Source of the DNA: PALSA-1004 sp963804885
GTDB taxonomy: Bacteria > Pseudomonadota > Gammaproteobacteria > Burkholderiales > SG8-41
Assembly (NCBI GenBank): GCA_963804885.1
Contig: CAWDSF010000004.1
Location: forward strand, 124,001 to 188,000
DNA length: 64,000 nt
Direction: 5' to 3'
The notes below the pieces were generated by a model. It did not search any database and was not told where the DNA came from. It worked only from the letters and a program-made list of their open reading frames with translations. This document shows positions 27,170-36,782 of the stretch, piece by piece. Numbering within the stretch: the stretch's first letter is position 1; the number at the start of each line of letters is the position of its first letter. Both the position numbers and the translations under genes were made by a program.

Positions 27170-27205
27170 GGGGTTCGGGGTTCGGGATTCGGGGTTCGGG
27201 ATTCG
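27170..27205. repeat. Short tandem of GGGRTTC units
   Basis: Five GGGTTC/GGGATTC units, some separated by one extra G, run over 36 bases between two divergent genes. It is a simple-sequence tract that could vary in length, and is too short and irregular for CRISPR. Confidence 0.6.
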
Positions 27206-27241
27206 CGCTATCCTGTGTGACTGCGAGGCTCACACACGGGC

Positions 27242-28631
27242 ATGCATGCATCCATGCGGCCGGTGGCACTCGTCGCCGGCCTCTTCTTCTGTCAGCTGAA
27301 CGCAACCGCACAGGCACCGGCACCGGCGCCCGCACCGGTCGACTCCCGGCTTGAGCGGCTGGTCTCCGCGATCTCCGGAAGCCAGACTCCGCGACCTCGT
27401 CACCACGCTCGCCGGATTCGGAACGCGCAACACGCTCTCGAGCACGACCTCGCCCACACGCGGGATCGGCGCGGCTCGCCAATGGATCTTCGATGAGCTC
27501 CGCCGTACCAGCCCGAAGCTCCAGGTCTCGTTCGACACGCATCGACTGGCAAAGGACGGACGCATCACCCGCAACACTGAGCTGCGGAACGTGCTCGCCG
27601 TCCTCCCCGGAAAGAGCCAGCGACGAATCTATCTCACGGCCCATTACGACACCGTCAACATCGGCGGCACCGGACAGATTGGTGCCAACGCCAGGCCGTC
27701 GGGTCAGCGGACCGCCGACCCCCAGCGTCGCGCCGACCAGGACTACGACGTCGCCGCGCCGGGCGCGAACGACAACGGCAGCGGCACGGCGCTGACAATC
27801 GAGCTGGCGCGCGTGCTCGCAACCAGCGGCCTGGAGTTCGACGCCACGCTCGTCTTCGCGCTGTGGGCCGGAGAGGAGCAGGGACTGGTCGGATCACGCG
27901 CGTACGTCCAGCGTCTCGTCGCTGCGAAAACGGTCGTCGTCGATGCCGCCGTCAACAACGACATCGTCGGCAACTCGCAGGGCGGCGGCGGAGCGGTAGA
28001 CGGCAGATCGGTGCGACTGTATTCGGAAGGTCCCGAAGACTCCCGGTCCCGTGCGCTGGCACGATACATCCGGCGTGTGGCCGGTGTTTATCTCCCGGAT
28101 CACGAGGTCCGCCTGATGGCGCGGGCCGATCGCTTTTCGCGCAGCAGCGACCACAGCTCGTTCAGCGAACGTGGCTACCCTGCGGTTGCGTTCCGCGAGG
28201 CCGTGGAGAACTTCGCCGGGCAACATTCCGCCCTCGACACCGTCGACGGCGTCGACATCGGCTACCTCGCGCAGAACGCCCGCGTGAACATCGTCAGTCT
28301 GGCGGCGCTCGCCCTCGCGCCTCCGGCTCCGGACGTCAACAACGAGCGTGGCCAGCCGATGCTCGGCCGTCAGCCATCGGGCTACGATGCTCACCTCCAG
28401 TGGACGCTTTCGCCGGGCGCCTCCGGATATCGGATTTATTGGCGCAAGGCGTGGGGCAACGACTGGACTGATTCGCGTCTGCTCGACAGCCGGACAGAGA
28501 TATCGCTGCCGGGTCTGTCCATCGACGACTGGATCTTCGGGGTCGCTGCGATCGGCCCCGACGGTCATGAGAGCCTCGTCAGCTCCTACGTCGAGAAACG
28601 GGCACCGCGTCCGGACGTGAAGCTACGGTAG
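27242..28631 (+). CDS. Secreted M28 family zinc peptidase with C-terminal FN3-like domain, one frameshift
   Basis: The reconstructed protein is about 463 residues. The signal peptide (MRPVALVAGLFFCQLNATAQ) reads in frame 2. Near 27380 the sequence shifts by one base, and ARLRDLVTTLAGFGTRNTLS continues to the stop. All two-zinc ligands and the catalytic acid are present: TAHYDTV, PGANDNGSGTAL, WAGEEQG, NNDIVGNS and SDHSSF. The last 90 residues (DAHLQWTLSPGASGYRIYW) look like a fibronectin III fold. It should act as an aminopeptidase outside the cytoplasm. One indel breaks it. Confidence 0.75.
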
Positions 28632-29674
28632 GTCGCGTGTCGTCGAGCGGGACGAACGGGGAGTCCGCGAGTGAAGCGCCCGCAGGACCTGGCCGAGCAG
28701 AGCCTCCGCCTCGAATGGTTTTCGGAGAAACGCAGTCGCGCCGAGCGACCTCGCCTCGTGTTCCAGTCGCGGGTCGGTCGATCCGCTCATTGCGATGATC
28801 GGTATCGCTCTTCCGGTCGCGGTGAGCTGCTTCTGCAACTCGTGACCGCTCATCCCGAGAAGCTGAACATCCAGAATCACGCACCCCACCGCGACCGCCG
28901 CCCCCGGTCGAGGAACGCTTCAGCAGAAGCAAACGTCATCACACGCAGCCCGTTCAGGCAAGAGGACGCGTTCGATCGATCGCCGGATGCTGGCGTCGTC
29001 GTCGATCACGACGACGGCGGCGACGACGCTGTTCATGACGGCGCGCGTTCTGTCGCGCTCCAGGGCGTCGGCTACACGCGAGCGGTGCTGCAGCACGACG
29101 ATGTGCTCGCTTCTGGTCCGTTCGTCAGGCGTCTCGCTGACGATGCCGGCAGCCCGGACGTCGGTGTGGTGGCGACACACGGCCCGAAGCATGCGCGCAT
29201 CGACGTCGTTGTCGAAGCTCTCGAGCGAGTACGCGCACAGGATCGAGACCGGCCTTTCGTGCATCAGGCGCTCGCCGAACTGTTCGAGTCTCGAGAGCCC
29301 CGTCGTGGTTGCCGGCGGCGCACAGCACGTCTGCCATCTCGCCATAGACGCGGATGGCGCCCCCGGCACCAGGTCTCAAATCCTCCCAGAGTGGCGCCAA
29401 CGCCTTATCGAACCGGACCGGATCCGGTGTGCGTCCATTCATGAAGCCATCGAGGGCGAGCGGCTGCGTCGACGAATCTGATGCCGTCGATCGAATCCGA
29501 CATGCCGCCGCGTGAAGAGACCAGTGCCGCCGTCACTGCGTCGAACGTCGCGCGTCTGGCGATCATCACGCAGGGCTGCCGCTCGTCGAGCGCACGGTCG
29601 AAAAAGTTCTCTACCGCGCGGTGCAGAAACCGCTTGCGGTCGTAGAACTGGGCCGCGTGCTGACGTTCAGTCAT
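28623..29674 (-). pseudogene. MEDS-domain sensor followed by receiver domain, several frameshifts
   Basis: Segments in three frames give an ordered protein. RQHAAQFYDRKRFLHRAVEN opens a MEDS (DcmR-like) domain, and RVYGEMADVLCAAGNHDGAL and RPVSILCAYSLESFDND continue it. The same frame then reads into a receiver domain, VVVIDDDASIRRSIERVL, TFASAEAFL, VILDVQLLGMSGHELQ and ATAFLRKPF, with the phospho-acceptor Asp in LDV. Frame changes lie near 29455, 29310, 28935 and 28890. Whether MEDS and receiver are one protein or two genes (a second ATG at 29036) cannot be settled. It lies just downstream of the kinase gene on the same strand. Confidence 0.55.
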
Positions 29675-30964
29675 TGGGCCTGTTCCCGACTGATCGAGCG
29701 CGGCAGCGCCTGGGCCTGCGAGTCGGTCAGGGCCAGCGGAAACGCTGCAGAGAACGTCATCCCTCCCTCAAGGTTGCGGCTGGCCGACAGCGTTCCGCCG
29801 TGGGCGGTCATGATCTGCCGGCAGATCCACAGATCCAAGGCCGATGCCTTCGCGTTTCGTCGTGCGGAACGGCTCGAAGAGATTGGCCAGCGCCTCGTCT
29901 GTGAGGCCGGCACCCCAGTCGGAGACCTCGACGACGGCTGTCGATGTCGCGTCGTGACGTGCGCAGCCGCACCGACGGCGGGGCGTCTCGCACTCCTGCA
30001 CCACGTCGAAGGCGTTCATCAGCAGATTGAGTGCGACCTGCTGCACCTGGACACTGATCCCCAGCGACGATCTCTGCGGTCGGTGCCAGCTCGGTCACCA
30101 GCGAGAGACGCCTGGCGGCGACATGGCCTTCGACGAGCTTGAGGACGGTTACGATGATGACATTCAGCTCGAGTCGCTCGCGCTGTGCGTCTCCTTTCTT
30201 GAGGAGGGATCGCATACGCCAGACGACATCGCCGGCGCGGCGGCTGTCGGACAAGCACGTCTTCGACGATCTCGCTGCACGACACCGACCTGCACGGAAG
30301 GCGCCTTCAGCAGATCGAGCGCCACGCGGGCATTGCTCATGATCGCGGTCAGCGGCTGGTTGATCTCGTGAGCGAGCGATCCGGTCAGCGCATCGAGCAT
30401 GATCACGCGGCCGCGGTGCGCAAATTCCCATCGGAGCGGCGCCGCTTCGGCTTCGGCCCGCACGCGATCGGTGACATCGATGGAGGCGGAGAGGACACAA
30501 GGTTCGCCGTGAAAGAGAATGATATCGGCCGAGTAGATGGCCGTTGCCTCGGCGCCGGTTTTGGTGCGATACCGCATTTCGCGGCTGACCACCGCATGGC
30601 CGTTGCGTATGTCGTCAGCAATCGCGGACAGGTCGGCCGCGTCCATCCACAAGCCGATCTCTTCCCGCGTGCGGCCGACGACGTCGTCGCGGGAATAGCC
30701 GGTCTGGCGCTCGAAGCTCTGATTGACATCCTGAAACCGGCCATCAGAGGCGCGCACGATGGCCATCGCGCACGGATTGAAGTTGAACGCCGTGGCGAAG
30801 TTGACGCGCTCCGACTCCGTCATCTTGGTGTGCGCCCAGCGCAGCTCGTCGGCAAGCACCTTGATGCCGAAGGCGATGGCGTCGAGCTCGTCGTGCAGCG
30901 AAGACATCTCGAGTGCCTGGTGCTCACCTGCGGCGAGCCGTTCGAGCTGCTCGATAAACCGCAT
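29671..30964 (-). pseudogene. PAS-domain sensor histidine kinase, several frameshifts
   Basis: The order is a helical start (MRFIEQLERLAAGEHQALEM), a PAS domain (NFNPCAMAIVRASDGRFQDV and TGYSRDDVVGRTREEIG) and a phospho-accepting H box (LAHEINQPLTAIMSNARVAL), all in one frame. Then, after frame changes at about 30280, 30190, 30045 and 29850, come LLKKGDAQRERLELNVI, VALNLLMNAFDVVQE and the ATP-binding WGAGLTDEALANLFEPFRTT and IMTAHGGTLSASRNLEGG. The domain plan is that of a FixL/DctB-like kinase of the HEINQPL class. So many breaks mean it is dead or in a badly resolved stretch. It overlaps the MEDS gene by four bases. Confidence 0.6.
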
Positions 30965-31003
30965 GACGCGGGCACGTTCGAACGTCAGTGCGTGTGTCTG
31001 CCG

Positions 31004-31378
31004 TCACCGCAGATGGCCTCTCAGCCATTCGAGGGCGCTGGCTTCGCTGGTAAAGAGCTGCGTCGGAATACCGGGTCGCGCAACCCGGAGGTAGACGTTC
31101 CCGATCATCCGGCCAAGCGGGCTCGATTCAATCAGGAGCGCCAGCGCCGTGAAGCCTTCGACAAGCGGCTGTCCCGAATAGACGTGTCGCGTCTCGGCAT
31201 CGAGCGGCGGGCATCTGGTGATGTCGACCAGCATCGGGCGACGCACGCCTTTCGTCTCGCTCAACGCGATGCTCAAATTTTCGCGGGCGTCTAACGGACG
31301 CTGCTGCGCACCGTCGCGGATGCGCACCAGCATGACGCCGCTCTCGAGCGTGATCCGGGCGGTTGCCGTATCAGCCAT
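31004..31378 (-). CDS. STAS/SpoIIAA-like small protein (DUF7793 type)
   Basis: The product has 124 residues from ATG 31378. The pattern ENLSIALSETKGVRRPMLVD, then a short helix, ALALLIESSPLGRMIGNVYL, and PTQLFTSEASALEWLRGHL resembles the DUF7793/SpoIIAA-like fold, which often sits beside two-component genes, as here. The function is unknown, though a regulatory role is plausible. It is upstream of the frameshifted kinase on the same strand and diverges from the next membrane gene only six bases away. Confidence 0.6.
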   Translation of the reverse strand: MADTATARITLESGVMLVRIRDGAQQRPLDARENLSIALSETKGVRRPMLVDITRCPPLDAETRHVYSGQPLVEGFTALALLIESSPLGRMIGNVYLRVARPGIPTQLFTSEASALEWLRGHLR

Positions 31379-31384
31379 GCAGAA

Positions 31385-31987
31385 ATGTGGAGGTCGAGCG
31401 TCAGAGTACCACGGTTCACACTGGACGCAGCTTCGGCCGATAGTCCGGACGTGCAGGCTGCGCGCCTCCTCTTGGTGGCCCTTCTCGCCTGGTGGACCAT
31501 CGGTTTCGCGGCCCACCCGTTGGACGCCCTGTACATCGGATCATCATTCCTGCATTTGATCGACCTCGTCTTCCACGAAGCCGGCCACATCGTGTTCGCT
31601 CCGTTCGGCACCTTCATGACGTCGCTCGGCGGCTCACTGCTGCAGGTGCTCATTCCAGTCGTCTGCGTGATTTCGTTCATCAGGCGCGACGACTGGTTCG
31701 CGGGCGCGGTGTGTATCTGGTGGGCCGGTCAGAATCTGATTGACCTGGCTCCGTACATTGCCGATGCGCGCGCGCTGCGGCTGGTGCTGCTCGGTGGACA
31801 CACCGGTGCGGAGGTCGAGGGACACGACTGGGAGGCCATCCTGACGTCACTCGGGTGGCTCGGTTACGACCGCGCGCTGGGGTCTACCGCACACTGGGTC
31901 GGCGTGCTCGCCATGGTGGGCGCGATCGCAGTGGCCGCAGCGATGGCGCTCGGCGCATGGGCCAAAGCACCCGCATCTGTGGACTGA
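31385..31987 (+). CDS. Integral membrane protein with HEXXH motif (M50-like putative metalloprotease)
   Basis: The product has 200 residues (178 if GTG 31451 is the start, which leaves room for a promoter, since ATG 31385 lies only six bases from the divergent start). Five or so helices are seen. HEAGHIVF in IDLVFHEAGHIVFAPFG is a zinc-binding HEXXH inside or next to a membrane helix, as in site-2 type proteases, and DLAPYIADAR resembles the second M50 motif with its Asp. The substrate is unknown. Confidence 0.55.
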   Translation: MWRSSVRVPRFTLDAASADSPDVQAARLLLVALLAWWTIGFAAHPLDALYIGSSFLHLIDLVFHEAGHIVFAPFGTFMTSLGGSLLQVLIPVVCVISFIRRDDWFAGAVCIWWAGQNLIDLAPYIADARALRLVLLGGHTGAEVEGHDWEAILTSLGWLGYDRALGSTAHWVGVLAMVGAIAVAAAMALGAWAKAPASVD

Positions 31988-32000
31988 ACCATATCCAGCG

Positions 32001-32014
32001 GCGAGGCGCCTCGC
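32001..32014. other. 14-bp perfect palindrome after the membrane protein gene
   Basis: GCGAGGCGCCTCGC lies 14 bases past the stop at 31987. It could be part of a terminator or a protein site. There is no T-run and no loop, so the role is unclear. The remaining intergenic DNA to 32156 holds nothing recognised. Confidence 0.3.
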
Positions 32015-32156
32015 ACTCGGGATTCTGCGACGCGCGCGAGCCGGTGACGTCGCAGATTTCGCAATCTCCTTCCTGGGATTCGCGTTTCCCTCCGAACCAT
32101 CGGCGCGACGTTTGATGGCTCGGTAGCTGCAGCCGCCCGGCGGCGGGAATGGCGCT

Positions 32157-32726
32157 ATGCTTGGTCTCATGCGCGCCGACGTCGAAAAGCGACGATTCAC
32201 AGCGGACGAGTACTACGCGATGGCGCGCGCAGGAGTCTTCACCGATAGCGACCGCGTCGAGCTGATCGAAGGCGAAATCCAGACGATGACACCGATCGGG
32301 CCACTGCATGCGGTGGCTGTCGATCGGGCCGCGTACGCGCTGATGCGCGGTGTGCAACAGGGCGCCGTTGTCCGCGTACAGGGACCGATCAGGCTCAATG
32401 CTCTCAACGAGCCACAGCCTGATATCGCTCTGCTCTCCCCACCTGCCGACTTCTACCGGAACGCGCACCCGCGACCCGAGGACGTTCTGCTCGTCGTCGA
32501 AATTGCAGAGAGCTCTCTTCGCTACGACCGTGAGGTGAAGGCTACCCTCTACGCCCGTCACGGCATTGTCGAGTACTGGCTGGTGGATCTCACGAGCGGC
32601 ACCATCACCTCTTACACCTCGGCGTCCATCGAAGGCTACCGGCAGACGGTGAAGCGAGCCTGCGGCGAATCACTCGCGCCGACATCGCTGCCCTGCTGTT
32701 CCATCTGCGTCGACGACCTGCTCTGA
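32157..32726 (+). CDS. Uma2 family (DUF820) restriction-endonuclease-fold protein
   Basis: The product has 189 residues. RRFTADEYYAMARAGVF, DRVELIEGEI, PQPDIALL and EDVLLVVEIAESSLRYDREVK (a PD-(D/E)xK type core: E in ELIEGEI, D in PDIAL, ExA in VEIAESS) followed by LYARHGIVEYWLVDL define the family. Members are abundant in cyanobacteria and some soil bacteria; their biological role is not settled. It lies 10 bases upstream of the MutS-like gene and is probably co-transcribed with it. Confidence 0.85.
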   Translation: MLGLMRADVEKRRFTADEYYAMARAGVFTDSDRVELIEGEIQTMTPIGPLHAVAVDRAAYALMRGVQQGAVVRVQGPIRLNALNEPQPDIALLSPPADFYRNAHPRPEDVLLVVEIAESSLRYDREVKATLYARHGIVEYWLVDLTSGTITSYTSASIEGYRQTVKRACGESLAPTSLPCCSICVDDLL

Positions 32727-32736
32727 CCTGACCGTC

Positions 32737-34437
32737 ATGGTCGCCCCGCTTCTGCTGTTACTGCTCGTCTTCGTTGCCGTCTCGCTCCTGACTGCCTCGC
32801 GGGCACGACAGCAGTTGCTGGAGCGCGTGCGGACAGAATGGGCCCAGCCTCGCGAACGCGAGCGGCAGATGGACCTCATCGTCGATTTTTTCCGGTCGCA
32901 CGATGCGCCAGGTTCAAGCCTCGACGACCGCACCTGGAACGACCTCCTTCTCGACGATGTCTTCTGCTATCTCGATCGGACGGAGAGTGGCTACGGCCAG
33001 CAGCTGCTCTATCGCCGCCTGCGATCGGCGCCATCGCCGCGCGCCCTCGGCGCGTTCGACGCGCTCGTCATGCGCGTCACCGACGACACCACGCTGCGCG
33101 AACGCGTCCAGATCGCGCTCGCTCGCCTTTCCGATCCGACGACCGCCTACGTCCATCGTCTCACGCGGACGGATGCGCTCGTGCAGTCGCCTCAGCACGC
33201 ACTTCTGCCAGTCTGGACCGCCACCGTCGCGGTCACGCTTCTGCTCGGAATCGTCTGGCACGGCCTTCTGCTGATCGTGCCGCTCGCGTTCGTCACGAAT
33301 ATGGTGATCCGCGGGATGACCGAGCGGCGAGTGAGCGCGGAGGCCGCACGATTCCGGCTGGTCGGCGTGCTGCTGTCGTCGGCGCGTGTCCTTCTCGCCG
33401 CCGGCTCTCCTGCAACAGCACCGCTCACCGGAACGCTGGAGGCCGACCTCGCCGCGCTTCGCCGGCTCGGCACCATGGCGCGCTGGGTGACTCGCCCGGG
33501 CGCCACTGCCGCCGGTGAGCTGGCCGGCGTCGTGCTCGAGTATCTGAACATCCTCTTTCTGATGGATGCGAATGCGCTGTTCTTTGCCGGCCGTGAGCTG
33601 CGCGCTCGAGCACCGCAGCTGCTGAAGGTCATCGAAGCGGTCGGCGAGATCGACGCAGCCGTCGCCATTGCGTCATTCCGCGCGGAGACAACTGCGTGGA
33701 CGCGGCCGCATTTCGTCGAACCGCATGGCCGTGCCACGTTCACCGGACTGCGGCATCCGATGCTCGAGGACCCCGTCCCGAACTCGATCGCTGTGGCGCC
33801 GCCGTACGGCGTCCTCATCACCGGTTCCAACATGTCCGGAAAGTCGACCTTCCTGCGGACGGTTGGTATCAACGTCGTCCTCGCACAGACGATCAACATG
33901 TGTCTGGCGGAATCGTACGCAGCGCCCGTCTATCACGTGCGCAGCTGCATCGGCCGTTCAGACGACCTGCTCGCCGGCAAGAGCTACTACCTGGTGGAAG
34001 TGGAGTCGGTGCTGGCCCTGGTGCGGGCCAGCGAACAGACACAGCCGCATCTCTTCATCTTCGACGAGCTGTTTCGCGGAACGAACGCGGTGGAGCGAAT
34101 CGCCGCCGCTGACGCCGTGCTGGCGTCTCTCGTCACACCAGGGAAACATCACGTGGTGCTCGCCGCTACGCATGACGGCGAGCTCGTCGATCTTCTGCAG
34201 GACCGCTACGTCGTCTATCACCTCGGAGACGCCATCAGCGAGGATGGACTGACCTTCGACTATCGCCTGACGGAGGGACCGGCCACGAGTCGTAACGCCA
34301 TCGCGCTGCTGCGCCTCAACGGAGCACCGGAGTCACTCGTCCTGCGAGCGATGACGAGAGCCGAGATGCTCGATCGTCAACGACAGAGCGTCACGGTGGC
34401 GGAGCCGATTCAACCGGTGTCTGGGGTCAGGTCTTGA
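32737..34437 (+). CDS. Membrane-anchored MutS family ATPase
   Basis: The product has 566 residues. An N-terminal membrane helix, a second hydrophobic pair around residues 155-190 (TVAVTLLLGIVWHGLLLIVP) and then the MutS clamp/ATPase region with Walker A TGSNMSGKST (about 361-370), Walker B LFIFDELFRGTN (about 438-449) and AATHDGELVDLL are present. It lacks the mismatch-recognition domain of MutS, so it belongs to the poorly characterised membrane-linked MutS-related group. The C-terminal GVRS and its stop are contributed by the dispersed inverted repeat. Confidence 0.8.
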   Translation: MVAPLLLLLLVFVAVSLLTASRARQQLLERVRTEWAQPRERERQMDLIVDFFRSHDAPGSSLDDRTWNDLLLDDVFCYLDRTESGYGQQLLYRRLRSAPSPRALGAFDALVMRVTDDTTLRERVQIALARLSDPTTAYVHRLTRTDALVQSPQHALLPVWTATVAVTLLLGIVWHGLLLIVPLAFVTNMVIRGMTERRVSAEAARFRLVGVLLSSARVLLAAGSPATAPLTGTLEADLAALRRLGTMARWVTRPGATAAGELAGVVLEYLNILFLMDANALFFAGRELRARAPQLLKVIEAVGEIDAAVAIASFRAETTAWTRPHFVEPHGRATFTGLRHPMLEDPVPNSIAVAPPYGVLITGSNMSGKSTFLRTVGINVVLAQTINMCLAESYAAPVYHVRSCIGRSDDLLAGKSYYLVEVESVLALVRASEQTQPHLFIFDELFRGTNAVERIAAADAVLASLVTPGKHHVVLAATHDGELVDLLQDRYVVYHLGDAISEDGLTFDYRLTEGPATSRNAIALLRLNGAPESLVLRAMTRAEMLDRQRQSVTVAEPIQPVSGVRS

Positions 34438-34542
34438 ATCCGCACTTTTTTCATGACCTGGCACCGGCGCTGCTCCTGTCATGGGGCCTGAGGGACGGGG
34501 GCCAGGTCATGAAAAAAGTACGGATTCAAGACCTGACCCCAG
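34421..34542. repeat. Inverted repeat copy B (42-bp arms, one mismatch)
   Basis: The arms at 34421-34462 and 34501-34542 pair over 42 bases with one mismatch, around a 38-base loop. The arm sequence matches copy A at 8827 apart from a few bases, while the loops differ. It covers the end of the MutS-like gene and lies about 150 bases ahead of the LGFP gene, so it separates two transcription units. Confidence 0.85.
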
Positions 34543-34696
34543 TTCCTGTTCGGTCCTCCCCCCTCCAGCGTTAAACAGAGTATTCGACAGTCGATCGACT
34601 GAAGCCGCGCACGAAACGCGCCTGGACGTCTGCTCAGCCGACCCGACGGTTTCCGATCAACAGACTCACGAGGCTCGCATGCCTTCGGAGGCCTCA

Positions 34697-36770
34697 ATGC
34701 CGGCAATTGAAATCAGCCGCTCCATGCTCGTCAATCACGGGCTCAGTGCCGTTTCTGAAATGGCCCGTCTCACTGAGGACGCGGACGGCGCTGCCCTCTC
34801 GTCCGTCGACGCAGTCGCCTCGTTCAAGCGACTGGTCAGCGATTCGCTCTCCGTGGTCGATGTCGACCTCGTCGCCACCATCACCGCGTTCAACTCGCCG
34901 CTCGACATGGCCACCTACTTCATCAATGCGAAGTACGCCGACCTTGGCGGTTCTTCAGGAATGCTCGGCACCACGACCAGCGCCATCGTCGCGAGTCCCG
35001 GCGGCGCCGGGTTCGTGCGCACTTTCCAGCACGGTGCCATCTACTTTCACCCTCAGGTTGGTGCGCACGAACTGCATGGGCCGGTTCGCGTTCGATGGCA
35101 GGAGCTCGGCGGCGACAAGGGCTTCCTCGGATTCCCCACAAGCGACGTAACCCCAGGCACCGACGTACGGTCCGAAGGCGTCTTTGCGCACTTTCAAGGC
35201 GGATCCATCTACTGGGCTCCGCTGTCTCGGGTATCGGGAACACTGGCGGAGACGGTGGCGACCGGCACACTGACCGCCACGATGATCACCCCTGCAGCGG
35301 GCTCGTCGGCCTCACCGATCACCAGTGCCGCAACGTCCATTGCCCGCCCGGGCGCAGTTGCGGCGACGACGCTTCCCGTCGCCGTCACGAGCGCGGTGAC
35401 GACACGACCGCCGGCGACGACTGTGACCGCTGCCACCGGCACCACCAGGATAGACACCGTCGCCGGTGCCGGTATCGAGATCGGCATCATCAAGCCGGTC
35501 GTCGAGAGCAGCGCAGGCGCGTTCGAAGTGCACGGCGCGATCCGAGAGAAGTACCTCGCACTCGGCGCCGAAGCGAGCATCCTCGGATATCCACGGACCG
35601 ACGAAACGGCGACGCCTGGACGGCATCGGCCGATACAACCACTTTCAAGGCGGATCCATTTACTGGACGCCGGCAACCTATGCGCATGAGGTGCACGGAC
35701 TCATCCGGGATCGCTGGGCCAGCCAGGGCTGGGAGCGAAATCCGCAACTCGGCTATCCGATCAGCGACGAGATGATCCCGGATCTGCGCATCGGGCATCG
35801 CCGGCCGGAGGCGCGAAAGAAGCCCATCGTCTCGCTGCCGAGCGACGTGATCAAGTTGCCGGCGGAGGCCGCCCTCGCCGGATTCCCCAGCACGGTCGTC
35901 AACACACCGCTCACTCCAGCGCGACTGTCAGAGGCGACCGCGACGCCGCTCAAACCGACGGCCGCAACAGCAGCGACGGTGTTGCCGACCGCCGGCAGCG
36001 CCCTCGGAAGGCTGTCGGACAGGACGGACACGACCATCGTGACAGGCACGGTGATACTTGATCCGTCTCTGGTCGGCGTCATGATCAACACACCGGCCTC
36101 GACGGCCGCGGACGCGCGAAGCGTCAACCGGTTCGGCGACTTCGAAAACGGTGTGTTGTTCTGGTTCCGTGGCGCGACAGGTGCCTCCACACTCACCCCG
36201 CTCGCGACGTTCAGCGATGGCACCTCAACGTCCTATTCAGGAGCAGACATCGCAACCGCAACGATTGCGAAGATCGGCCGCACCACGTTCGAGGGCAACA
36301 ACGCGCGCGTGTCGGCCGTGAACTTCGTTGGAACGACGGCCTACTCGTTCGACGGTGCTCAAACCCACAATCGTCGCCATCGGATGCAGGTGGTCATCGC
36401 AGGCACCGAAGGAGTACCTGTCACGGCGACCATCGAACTTCAGGTGGAGGCGTGGTTCGACGCCTCGAAGCGGCAGATTGCGCTTACGCCCACGGACTGG
36501 ACTCTCACGCAGGCCAGTTCCGGCTCCTACGCAGAAAACGTCCGTGCCATCCTTCGCGCCAAGCTGGACCCGATTCTCTGGACCAGCTACGAGCTGATTA
36601 CCCTGCCCGATACCGACGGCGGTTCACCCATCGCCGTGCTGTCGGTCAAGACCCTCGGCAACGGTGCTGTCGCAGTCTTCATCGAGCCGCATCACAACCC
36701 TGCGCTCGGCACCATCTCCGGAATTGCCACCGGGGTTCTCTCGGGTGTCGTTCTGTCTCAACCCAACTGA
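34697..36770 (+). CDS. LGFP-repeat protein, first gene of the helical-repeat/peptidase cassette, one frameshift
   Basis: The reconstructed protein is about 691 residues. A helical N-terminus (SMLVNHGLSAVSEMARLTED) is followed by LGFP-type repeats: GDKGFLGFPTSDVTPG, HFQGGSIYWAP, LGAEASILGYPRTDE, HFQGGSIYWTP and NPQLGYPISDE. A Thr/Ala/Val-rich linker and a C-terminal beta-rich domain (NRFGDFENGVLFWFRGATG) come after. LGFP repeats are found on actinobacterial cell-surface esterases and amidases and may bind the wall. The frame slips one base near 35615. ATG 34697 has GGAGG five bases upstream; ATG 34679 is an alternative. No signal peptide is visible. It ends 12 bases before the next gene. Confidence 0.65.
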
Positions 36771-36782
36771 AAGGAACCGCCA

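Noticed and set aside
27170..27205. GGGRTTC repeats as a possible CRISPR or telomere-like array
   Set aside because: Units are 6-7 bases with no spacers; it is a simple tandem tract.
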